Source of the DNA: Neospora caninum Liverpool
Lineage: Eukaryota; Apicomplexa; Conoidasida; Eucoccidiorida; Sarcocystidae
Direction of reading: 5' to 3'
Assembly: GCF_000208865.1 (NCBI RefSeq)
Contig: NC_018386.1
Location: 1,612,001 to 1,676,000, forward strand
Length of the DNA stretch: 64,000 nt
Made by a program: the position numbers and the translations under genes. This document shows positions 22,334-33,300 of the stretch, piece after piece. Within the stretch, counting starts at the first letter, position 1; each line of letters starts with the position of its first letter. The notes beneath the pieces were generated by a model, which worked only from the letters and a program-made list of their open reading frames with translations, ran no database searches and was not told the DNA's origin.

Positions 22334-24611
22334 CTTGAAGCCGTGCACGCGCAAGAGCCGTTGCGGGGTAGGGGACGCGAAGGCACAAAACAATGCAAGG
22401 CGTTACGCGAGAGCTTTCTCGAACCCGTCAGGCCAGGGGAGAGTGCGCAGAGAGCAGCCCTGGGGCGGGCTGCCAGTGGGGCTGAAGATTTTGAGGAACG
22501 TGAAGTGTACGCTTCGATTTTAAAAGAGTTCTACGCGTTTCACTTTTTCGGTCTGCCAAGAAGAAACGCACCAGAGAGGAGAGAATGCGTGAATTTTCTA
22601 GCATTGCGAACCCCAGTCCGGTAGTGGGGTACGGTGGATTGCTTGGTGAGGGGTGCCTGCTGAGCATCCCCAACGAAGGGAAGGGCGTTCTCTTCTGTTT
22701 CGTCCAGGATCTGCACGTGTGCCTCCACTCGGACTACGTCGCCCCGGTCGAGAAACCGTGGCGGAGCACCAGGAACAGCAGTGAGAAAGATGACGGCGGC
22801 TGCGAGGCCAAAACAACTAGTTAAAACCTGCTGAAGTCTAGAATCCACTAAGAACTACCAACGACCTTCCGCTTGTCGATAAGCAAATACACCTTCAGCA
22901 CATGCAATTGCGGTGCACGGCACAGTCTCAAATACTGTCTAGATCTCAAAACGAAAGGCGCTCCTTCATCTGCATCAGCTGTCTTGGTGCCATCTGCCTT
23001 GGGGTCTTCTTCAGTGCGTCAAGATTCCACTTCAGCTTGGTGTTTCGCTTCGTAATCTAAAACAGCAAACTGTTCTGCCGGGATGATTTCTTTCCTGCTT
23101 TAGTTGGCCGAGTAGGCGCCACGATGCGAGTGGTGGATTCATGGCGAACTTTATATATATATATATATATATATATGTTGAATTTCCTGTCTTCCCGGGC
23201 GGGAATCTCTACAAGCACCGTTCACAGGTTTTTTGACAGTCGTTTCATTCAACACAGTCATATAATTTCACCACTATACAGATATATATCGCGGTTGCAT
23301 CGAGGAGGATGAGGAAAACTGTGGAAATCCACGAAGGAACGAAACACTGAAATGAACACCGACGCTGAACTAAATCTGCGACCGGCAAAAGACTCGGCTG
23401 TAACGTCAACCGCATGCCAGATGCCAGCGAGAGGATTCGAGCAGGGCAGTTTACATTGTGGGTCAGCCGCCTAGAACTTGGTGTGAGCGCACGTCGTGCG
23501 GTGTTTTGTTGTCCGTCGCTTGAGAAGGATCTAAATCAGAGTCAGGAGTCGCCCGAGGCACTGTTTCTGACAAAAGTAGGTGAATACTACCTCCACATGA
23601 CAGGTTTTGGAACAGTTAAAAACACCGGAAGGTCGTGCCGGCTGTTTCTCGAGAGCATCCTACACCTCTGGAGGTGTCTGACAGGTGTACGTCGGCGGCG
23701 TTGCGGCGTCCACTAGAGAAAGCATACCCACCGCCGACCCTAGTCTTACGTTGCTGCTCCACTAAAAGACACAAGAGTTTGGCTCCTGCGTGGCGGGGAT
23801 TCGTCCTCAAAAGCTTCGCTTCTCTCTCCAAACTTGCTTGTGTGCGCGGAGTTGCGGAGCAGTCGGAGACGACGCTGGTCCGCCTGTCTCCGTAACGAAA
23901 GTGGGGTCACACAGTACGGGATTCGAGCGACTCCTTGACTCCGGCTTTGTGACTGCACAGTCCCCTTCCCGTAATACATTTTCCCACGATTCCGTAGTGG
24001 ATGCTTGTGTGAAAGAGAGATTTCGTCATTCAAGAAGAAACCTTGCCCACGCTTTGTGACGGCCGAGGCTAGCAGCCCACGAACGGGTGTGCGTCTCTCT
24101 GGGGCGTATGTTTACCACATTTTGCGCACTTTGTTGTCAAGAAGATGAAACGACTGCCTTAAATTCTTGGGAAAATTTGCAACTCACTGTGCATTCATCA
24201 CCCTTGTTGGCCGTTTCAGCAGTTCGAGACGGCCGGGTCATCGGAGAGGCATGCATTCGAGACACCGTGTGTTCACGGTGACTGCGTCGTCGTTCGTGCG
24301 GTAACGGTCGGAAGCTGTCGCAACTACGCATGTCTTGCTGATGGTCAAGAAAAGCAACGCATCCTAATAAAAAACGAAAAGGGACAGAATGGCCATATCT
24401 CCAGACATAAGAAAGCTTCCATCTTTGCCGTAGAGTGTCGCTGCACGGAATCACACTTCTTGCGAGTTCGTCCGGCGGCCGTGAGCGGCAGTGTCAATTC
24501 AAAGAAAGCTCTCGTCCAAGCCGTATACAGTGTACGCGACTGTGTTGGCCATTGGTTTGGGGGTTCCAGAGTTTCGGCGAATTCTTCTCGTTTTCTGCTC
24601 AATCCGTTATC
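22334..24611. other. Spacer between the GAR-like gene and the PrsW-like gene
   Basis: About 2.3 kb with a single (TA)n run at 23152-23176. Plus-strand ORFs here have no recognisable composition and no paired splice sites. One minus-strand ORF is listed separately as a weak candidate. Confidence 0.5.
22540..22848 (-). CDS. Weak candidate: small secreted protein or 5' exon
   Basis: The 102-codon ORF begins MDSRLQQVLT and continues into a hydrophobic stretch (SCFGLAAAVIFLTAVPGAPP) that looks like a signal peptide. A soluble part with RGDVVRVEAHVQILDETEE follows. The composition is protein-like and unlike neighbouring shadow ORFs. It has no family I recognise, no good donor near its end, and under 220 bp before the 3' end of the convergent gene. 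It may be chance. Confidence 0.2.
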   Translation of the reverse strand: MDSRLQQVLTSCFGLAAAVIFLTAVPGAPPRFLDRGDVVRVEAHVQILDETEENALPFVGDAQQAPLTKQSTVPHYRTGVRNARKFTHSLLSGAFLLGRPKK

Positions 24612-27600
24612 ATGGCAGAGCCGGAGGCCAGTAGCTTTGCGGCGCCGAAAGAGGACGAAGATGAGCAAGAGCCGTTCTGCACGGGAAAATGCACAGCCGA
24701 GTCGTTGATCGTCTTCTTCGTTTACACCCTGGTTGTCTTTGGCTGTACACTTCTGGCTAAGTTCGGCAGTTGGAGCCTCATCGTCACCGCTACAGTCCCC
24801 GCGGCCGTTCTTTTCCTCTTTGTTTTCTATGTAAGATACGCACTGGCAAAGCGAGACAGTCCAGGGTTGGGATTCCTGTCTCCACTGCAGCGCTTTTCAG
24901 TGACACCGAGGCTAAACGGCATGATGAAGCGAAACATTCGACATTCCGTTCTGTTTGTTTCTTCCTTTTCAGGTTTTCGGACGTCAGATACCTTCGAAAC
25001 AGGTAAGCAACGGCGAGTCGCCGTCTGCATATTTCGTGGTTTTCCTCCCGACCCACCACTGGCCAATCGGTTCTGTGTGCACTGCAACTGCATGATCCTG
25101 CAGCTCGCCTACGTGGCACTCTCGACGCTGGCGCTTGCAGTTCCCCTCTCGTTGGTGCTGCCGGTGGTGAGGTCAGGATGGATGATGGTAATCCGCCTCC
25201 TCGACTTCGCCACGTATCGTCCAGATAAGCCCTGGTTTGTGAGACCAGGGTACCCGCTGTGGAGTTTCGTCGATACATTCCTGTTGGAGGCTACCATACA
25301 AGAGCTGATCAAGTATGCGGTGATCTACAAGGCTTTCTCAAGGAAACTGATCCAACGACCAGGCGATTTGATCGTGTACAGCGCCGTCGCTTCTTGCGTG
25401 ATTGCTACGGTATGCGAAATGGGCGGGTCGGATCTGGTGTCAGGACGTCTGTAGACGCTTATGCACGTGTGGATCCTTCTGCAAACTTAACAAGCGGATG
25501 TTGTGCTGCTCTGCGTTTTTCCATCGATGCAGGCTGACGTCGGAATGCAAGCACTGAAAGTTGTATCCTCGTTTAAAAGCATGCCTAAATTTGTCCTAAT
25601 AGCAGGACCGGTCACGGGGAGCGGACCCTCTCCTCATGGATTGCCAGAACACCATACCGGTATCCTGTGGTCCTTCACATTGTATTATGCTGGATTCATC
25701 ATTCCAATGCAACTGGGTACCGGCTTTATTCTTTCGTGCACCTTGGCTGGAAGAGAACTTCTTCATCGCAAGAAATCTTTTATAAAGGTGAGACATGATT
25801 CCGAAGGGGTTGCTGCCAAAGGCAGTCGCTTCGCTGATCCACGTGTGGAACGTGAATGTCTCCGCTTTGTTTATCTGGGTATTACTGCAGATCATCAGGT
25901 GGCCAATCCTGCTACACGGGGCTCCAATCTTCGCGAGTCACATCCTCAGACGTAAGTCCGCATCAGCTGACGGCACCGTCTCCATTCCTCCATTACCCCT
26001 CCTTTTCTTTGCTTGAAATACTGTCTGCTGTAATTCTTGCATTCAATTTCGGTGTTCAGATATTTCCCATAACGAAGCACACCGTGTTCTTCACGGCGCC
26101 GATCCAACAACTCTGACTTCCGCGGAGCTTTCGAGGCTAGGGTCTTTCACCGCCCTCCTCCAGTTTACTGTTTGCGCCTTAATGGCGGTGGGCGTGTGTA
26201 CCGCCTTTACTCTGTCAAGGTGAGCCACTCGGCAAAGCGACACAGCAACACGCGAGCTGTGGGAGTTTGTTATTGCTCAGGGTACATCGGCGCTCAGTGT
26301 GCGGTGCCACTTTCCTGATCAGGCTACTATATCTGAAGCTGGTGAGAATTATTGGAACTCGCTCCCTTCCGACAGCAACTGCACCGACAAAGACAGGCTT
26401 CCTTTTTTCGTGGAAGGATGTATTCGAAACAGATGACTGTTCCACATGACTGTCACATGATAACACGTTTTTCATTTTTTCGGGACGGTTTTCAAGTGGA
26501 AAGCTCGTCGCGTAGTATGCGATGACATTCCGTGGCGACTAGTGACGGGTGTCGTGGTTGAGGTCCGAGCTCGCCAGCACAAGCAATCAGACGTGGGGGA
26601 ACAGTGGTATCGCTGGCATGCGCCATCGTGATAGTACACAGTGATGTCGGTAATAGGCTTTTTCTGAGTGATAGTCCACGAAAACATCCATTGCTGTCCA
26701 ACTTTTGAAATCCTGGTGAGGGACTCCGCCAGCATGACGAACAGATAGTTCCTCTCCCTACGGTGTAGAGACACCTCGCCGGTCCACCTTCGAAAGTGGA
26801 CGATGCAGCAATTCGACCGTGATCTCCCGGATCTGGGCGAACTTTCAAGATAAACTTGACACGATGAGGGTACCCGGATCGGCATTCGGTCTCGCCTCTT
26901 TGGCCCCCATCGCCGTGACTCTGGCGAGGGCTGATTCCTCGAGGCCGTTCCCAGTTCGTTGTGAGCAACGCATTTTGAGAACAGTACTTCGGTTTGCAAA
27001 GGGTTACTCTGGTTGTCCTTCAGTCATCAACGAAGTGGAGAGTCGCCTAAAAGACCAGTACGGAGGTCCGTGAGCTATTAATACTGTAGAGTCACGAAGG
27101 GTGCATCATTTCCTTTGCAGTAGCTGCGGAGCTCTCGTACTTCAGGTCGGTTTTTTAGTTCTAAACTCGCTCTTCTCCGTCTCCAGCATATCCGAGTCTC
27201 AGGGGAATGCTGAAGAACTTCCATGACCTGTAAGGATGTGAACCCGATTACAGCCCCACTGCCGGTGAATCGTCTTTTTGAAGGCCCGACAACTTAGCAC
27301 CAGAAGACGAGAGAGCCGTCGAGGTACAAGGACACACCATTCAGCTGTGCCTCGCTGGTCTCTAAAGTATTTTTATAGACGACATTGAGAGAGCACATCG
27401 GTTCTGACTTCTACGATCAATACAAGTTTATCCAGACGACGGTGCGCGTGATACGACGCCAACAGTAAAACATTTTGCTGACATTTCCCTGCAGACTGCT
27501 GATGATGAGGACACCGTTAAAGTTAAAAACTTTATTAGAATGCTAAAACAGCAATTTCACAAGGTAGTGTCTGCGATGGATACGGGGCACCATGTTCACC

Positions 27601-28192
27601 CGCAATCTTGCTTTCATAGCTTAGAGAAATCGAAGATGTTTACATAAAGCCGAACTGGAGTCACTTCCAAGAAATATCAGCGGCGTCGAAGGCTATGCCG
27701 GTGAGCGCTCCACTTCCGCACTACTTCCGACTCTTGTGCTCATTGCGTTCGCAGATTGAGACGGGGGGTACGATCCGATGGACTTGCGTGTAGTAAAACT
27801 GTAGATATTAATTTCGTTCACTCCAGATGTGCCATGCAACAACGAGGCCTCGTGCAAGAGAATGGAGGTGGGTTGAGGCTTTTCAAAGACTTTACATTGC
27901 AAATTGAATAGGATCACATTCTAGCATCTTGTGAACACTTGCAATTACGCGAGGTACGAGATGAACCTGTACACGAGCTTTGGGGCCGGAGGTAGTTGAC
28001 AGGCTATTGGCAGAAAAGGGGCAATGACCGCTAGCGGCATGTTCAACGTTGTCACGCACGTTTTGAATACAGTGATGTCTGTTCTATGCGGCTGCCTGTT
28101 TGTGGGTCCAGTGCACCTATGTGTGCTCAAAAACTTCCCGGTAAGGTTTGTTCGCACGTTTCCTGTAGCCTGACAATGAATCGCGGGCCTGA
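24612..28192 (+). CDS. Multi-pass membrane protein with faint PrsW-type protease resemblance (about 20 exons)
   Basis: Exons: 24612-24830, 24973-25002, 25104-25409, 25533-25787, 25891-25951, 26060-26219, 26281-26341, 26497-26627, 26809-26869, 27002-27065, 27187-27229, 27284-27323, 27379-27441, 27495-27563, 27620-27700, 27755-27767, 27827-27867, 27925-27953, 28014-28140, 28169-28192. All phases agree, giving 625 residues. The N-terminal 360 residues hold about seven hydrophobic segments. ATIQELIKYAVIYK resembles the PrsW EExxK helix with Q for the first Glu, and RWPILLHGAPIF resembles its His helix. The usual Glu after the DGIVYG-like segment (here GDLIVYS) is not evident, so activity is doubtful. 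Residues about 365-575 are soluble and charged (LKDQYGGAYPSLRGMLKNFHD, LREHIGSDFYDQYKF), with no domain I know. A last hydrophobic helix lies near the C-terminus. The 13-nt exon and the union of both halves in one gene are the weakest points. Confidence 0.6.
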
Positions 28193-28610
28193 AGTACACA
28201 TGCAAACTGCCATACCCGGTCTACTCTTCCCTCTTCATGGCGACATCTCAAGGTGACTCGTACAGTCTACAACGCCGCTTCAGTGTGTAGAGGCTTTTTC
28301 GTAGTCTGGGAAGCAGTGAAGGCGACCACGTCTCTCTGTCGGTAAGTAGAAATGTTCAACACGGAACACGACTCCTTGGACAACATACACCGTGGGGGTG
28401 AAGCGTTTACGGAGACCCCGGGTTCAGCAGCCTTGTCGCCTAGCCTCCAAAACAGCAAATCGATGACAGTTCTGTGCAGGGTCTCGATAAGTCGTAAAAT
28501 CACTGCTGGCGACGGGAATACCGGCAGGTGCATCGTCTTTGATTCACTGCGGCAGATTCACTGTATCACTGCGCTTGTCACATGACTCGGCCAGCCTGCC
28601 TTGCGCGATT

Positions 28611-29401
28611 TCACCGTACGAGTGCAAATGTCATCTCGCCAACTTCGATAACCGGCTTGCCGTCGACGAACGCCTTTCCAGTAGCTTTTGCAATGCCAAA
28701 CTTCTCCTTCCATGCGGTCAACTCGACTTCCATGACCACAGTGTCGCCTGAGTCACACGCACACATGCGCAAGAAATTCATATAATCTGTGTATCACTCT
28801 CCCCGTTACTGCTGAAAACTGAAGCAAAAGATGCCTTACCTGGTACGACGGGCTTCTTCCACTTCACGCCATCCACACCTGCGAAAAAGAAATTTCCCTG
28901 GCCGTTGCTAATTGGAGGTTGCAAAGCGACGATACCCGCAAGCTGTGCCAGTGCTTCGACCTGAAGGACGCCTGGCATGATAGCTCTATTTGGAAAATGA
29001 CCGTTGAACTGGTCTTCATTGGCCGAGATCTGCTTGACTCCGACCGCTCGCTTTCCCGGCTCGAACTCGAGGACTTTGTCCACAAGCAAGAAGGGAAACC
29101 GATGCGGCAGAATCTGACGGATTTTTTCAACATCAAACACGGGCGCAGCAGTGCTTTCTGTTAGTCCAGATATTTCTTTCGCGCCGCGCCATGTAGAGGA
29201 AAGCGAGGTGACCGACGGTGGGTCAAGCCGTGAGGAGGTGTAGACTCCCCGTCCGGCGTGCACTGAGCAACCTTGCGAGACATTTCCGCCAACGTTTGAC
29301 TGTCTTGCGCAGAACCTGGAACCTGGGCCAATGGTGAATGCTTCGGTTCGGTAGATAAGAGAGAAGGCATAAATACTCATAAAAAGGGCAAGGTTCCCCA
29401 T
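28611..29401 (-). CDS. FABZ: Apicoplast beta-hydroxyacyl-ACP dehydratase FabZ
   Basis: Removes water from 3-hydroxyacyl-ACP to give trans-2-enoyl-ACP in the apicoplast type II fatty-acid synthase. Two exons: 29401-28840 and 28747-28611, 232 residues. The start MGNLALFMSIYAFSLIY is a signal-peptide-like hydrophobic stretch, and the next 65 residues are basic and Ser/Thr-rich like an apicoplast transit peptide. The enzyme core begins near residue 86 with VFDVEKIRQILPHRFPFLLVDK. The catalytic pair is visible: His135 in GHFPNRAIMPGV and Glu149 in LQVEALAQ. The second exon supplies the FabZ end, with VVMEVELTAWKEKFGIAKA and ALVR before the stop. An in-frame ATG upstream at 29527 would add 42 residues without a signal peptide, so I chose the later one. 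The gene is convergent with the membrane-protein gene and divergent from the CHERP-like gene. Confidence 0.93.
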
Positions 29402-30306
29402 TGTTTCTTGGCAGTGATGCGCGAATGTGTGCGCGAACGCGAGGCCGCTGTCTCCGTCCGACAAGCACAGATCCACAAAAACCGCGCGCGGAAAGCTTAA
29501 ATCGCCGAGCCTCCACGTACCACACACGGAAGAGAGACATACGTTGGAAGCACGGGCGGTTTAAAGAGAAAATACACCCAATCAGTTTTCTCTTGTGTGC
29601 AATTGGATGTTTCGCCGTCGAAACTCCGTGTGAGTCATCATGCGCGGCCTCGTGGGCCCCGTAATCTCTGGTGGACGGGCCACACGCGATCGTGATTCGG
29701 ATATAGACCAGCAGTGGTGCGCCCTGTGGAAACGCTGTTGGCCAAGCGATCCAGGCGCGAAAAAGCGGGGAGCGGCTGCATGTGCCGCCGGCGGAACATC
29801 GATGGGTCATAAAATCTCCTTTTCCTAATAATCCGGTCTATCCCGCTCCTGGAGCGAGTGCTTTGGCTTTTTCGTTGCGTCCTTAGATCCCCCGGTGAGG
29901 CCGACAGAGGCGTTTCCTTCATTTCCTTCTACGGACGACCGCCACCCTCCAGATGTTCTGCCCCTTTTCTGCTGTCCGTCGCATGCATTGGGTGTAGCGG
30001 GCCACTCCCGGCTCTCCGCTGGTATCGCATTGGTTCCTTTTTTCTCTCGCCTCGTGCATCTAGCTTTCCACATCTTTCAAGACCAGGATCGGCCTCTCGT
30101 GGCCCGGGGGCGGCCTCGCAGGGGGGTTTCCGGACAGACGAATCTCCGTGGTCCCTGGTCGCGGGCGCGCGAGAAAAAGACGCAACAGAGCTATTTTCCC
30201 GTCATTTCTCTCTAGGCCCGACGCGTGTCGTGCCTCGCCCGGCCCTTCTCGGGTCCCTTTCTGTTTCACGCCTGTTGCCTCTGCATCTCCCTCCGCCGAA
30301 CCCACC
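29402..30306. promoter_or_regulatory. Divergent intergenic region FabZ / CHERP-like gene
   Basis: About 0.9 kb between two start codons that point away from each other, so both promoters should lie here. I see no TATA box at a convincing place. The half next to the CHERP-like gene is pyrimidine-rich, as expected of a coccidian 5' UTR. Confidence 0.5.
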
Positions 30307-33300
30307 ATGTGGTCAGGTGGGCCGTCGCCGTACGGCGCTGGAATGCAGCAGACTCCCCCAGGAGGAAATCCAGGATACAGCATGGGAGCTAGCGGCAACG
30401 CTGGGCAGTACGTACAGCAGAGCTACGGCCAGCAGTCCGGTTTTGGCCAGGCGCACGGAATGTACTCGCAAGCTGGCGGCGACTACATGCAGACGCCGAC
30501 CCAGACGGGGTATGCTCACTCAGCGAGTCCTTACCAGCAGCAGGGAAGAGATTTCTCTCAAGGCTACAGCCAGCAGGCCGCGCCAGGGGGTTCCGGATAC
30601 GCTGCGTCGCCTGGAGGCGGGTACTACGGTGCGCAGGGCGGCATGGACTACAATCAACAGTACGCGGCCCCGCCGACGCCGATTGTGTATAGCCCGCCCA
30701 GTGCGAGTTACAGGGATGGCAGTTCGATGGGGAGCAACTATTATTCTCAGCAGGGATCTTACCAAGGCCAGGCTGGGTACGACCAATCGGCCGGGTATGG
30801 AGTGGCGCCAGTCCGCCCTCCCGCCGATCCCGAGCTTGTCAAGCGCATCCACACCATTGCAGGTAAGGCTGTTTTTTCGAAACGGGGAGGCTCACCTTGA
30901 AGAACCGCGGCCTCGATGCTGGTTTATCGCGGCGTGCGCGCGCCCGGCGAACGGGGAATGCGTGTTCTTTCCGTGTCCATAACTGCGTCCGGCGAGTTTT
31001 GTTGGAAAGGCCGCGAGCGACGACGCTATAAAGGCACATCGCGTCAGCAGCTGCGTCGAGTGAGACAAAGAACCAAGACGAGGAGGATCTCGGCTGGCGC
31101 CGTCCTCGTGTTTCTCCTTCATCCCTATATCCTGAACCCTCGGGGCAGGACTCATTTCTCCGCGTTTTTGGCATTTGCGTCGCCTGTGCCGCCCTTCGTC
31201 TGCTCCTCGGCGTCTTGTGACTTCTCTTGGGTTTGTGTAGTCCCTTTTCTCTTTTTTTCGCGCAGAATATTGCTGCCGCAATCCGGAAATGGAATCGCTC
31301 GTTCGGCAGCGCGACGGCGCGGATCCGCGCTTCGCCTTCATCAACGGTGGAGAAGGCTACGATTACTTTCGCTTCGCCATCGCGTGTCTCCAACAAGGCC
31401 TCGATCCAACTGAACAGGCGGCCGCAGCCGACCAGGGTGGGATGGGCAGCTCTCCTGCAGTGCCGTATGGCAGCGCGCTGAACACGGTACGAAGCCGAAA
31501 GCACTTTCCGCTTTCTTCTCCCGTTTAGTGTGCTGCATGTAGAGCTTGTGCGTGCTCGCCGTCGCTGACCTTTTGTCTCTTCCTGCCTCTTTTTTAGTCG
31601 CCCGCCCTGGTCCCCTTTCTGTTCGCCATCGAAGGCGCGTACGCTCTTTCTTTCCTTGCAGGGAGGAGAAGAGACAGGAGACACCAACGAGTTGACGAGG
31701 GAGTTCGATATCGACTCTCTCATTATGCAGTACCAAGGTACGCACAGTCGACGGCTGGTCTCGCTCTGTGGCGCGTTGCCTCTTCGTTCTGTCTCCTGGT
31801 TTCTTCCGTTCCCTCCTTTTCCGCACTATCATTTCCTATCTCGTCCTCTCTTGCTTCGCTCCTACAGTTTCTGCCTCGGAAACACGTTTCCTACCCCCAC
31901 ACGCGCATGCATATTTATGCACGCAGGTATTTGTGTTGAGATACTCTCGACGAGATACACAGCCGTCTCGATCGGTTTCTAGTTCTGTCTCTGAAGACTC
32001 CTCGGTGGGTTTCCCTCCCGTCGTGTAATCACGCGGCTTTTCTGGATTTTTCTTTCTGCAGAGCCGCCGGAACGTGCCGCGTTGCCTGAAGCTCTGTCGA
32101 AGGAGTTGAATGGTGAGGAGTCGCTTTCTTTCAGGAAAACCGGGGAAACTCGGAAAGGAGAGAGCCGCCAAGCACCCCTCTGCTAACGCTGTGAAACGGC
32201 GCAGGCCTACAGCTTTCTTTTCTCTCGTCACCGCTTCGTTTTGCACACACAAAAACTTCTCTGTCTACACTCTTGTCTTGATATATATATATATATATAT
32301 GCCTGCATCTACATATAGTAGACACCTGTACACATGTGTATTTGGAAATGAATTTTTCAGAGAGCGCACGTGCATATATATATATATATATATATATATG
32401 CGCATATAGGTAGTCCTGTGGAGAGCAGTGAGTCGTGAACACGTCTTGGTAGCGCATGCGTGTTTGCGCAAGTTGTGGCCGTTTTCTTTCCTCTCTGCAG
32501 ACGTCGTGCTGTCTCTGGAGAAGCAAGCAACGTCGACGGCGATCCGCAACGGTCGGCACTGGATCGAAGTGAACGGCGGGGCGAGTGAAGACGCTGCAAA
32601 CAGTCTCGCGTGTGCGCTGAAAAAGAAACAAACGGTCCTCTCCAGTTTCCTCCACAAGCTGAACGTTCTCTATCTCGTCCACGACGTCGTGCAGGTGAGG
32701 AAGCGAAGTGAAGTCTCACACTGCCGAGGATATGTACACTCGTTCATACGCCTATACATAGACAGACATATACATATATACATATATATGTATATATGTA
32801 TATATGTATGTGTATGCATTTGAATACCATTTGTGGTGTTTATTGCATGTGTCTAGAGATCTGTAAATCGCTGAGTAAATACATGCTTAAGACCCGGTCG
32901 ACAGCGGTGTGTGAAGCGAGCTGGGGATAGCGGCTGCGAAGTGTGGACGAGGTCACCTGAGCGAGGACATCTCTTAAGGGCGGTTGGCGTGGAGCGTCGG
33001 CGCGAAAGAGGGAGACGTCGAACAAGAGCGGGAAGGCCTGCATGTCTGTGGGAGTCTCTGTGAAGAGGACGGGGTTGCGGAAATCGCGATGCACCTTTTG
33101 CTATCCAGCACACTTTGCAGTGTACATCGAACAAAGCGTCTCTTTGAACGAAAAGAAGGACGTTATCAGTCACCTGAATACTTGCGCTTCATCGACTTTC
33201 TGGGCGGATCTCTTTGAATGTGCAGAACGAGTCGATCCACAAACCAGCGAGTGTTTTGCTCACCGCGTTCAAGCCCTACTTGGTTTGGATGCTCCGCGAC

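Noticed and set aside
27066..27186. Alternative exon reading VAAELSYF at about 27121-27146 in the PrsW-like gene
   Set aside because: The phases would allow it, but the acceptor at 27186 has a better pyrimidine tract and gives a smoother protein. It remains a possible alternative exon.
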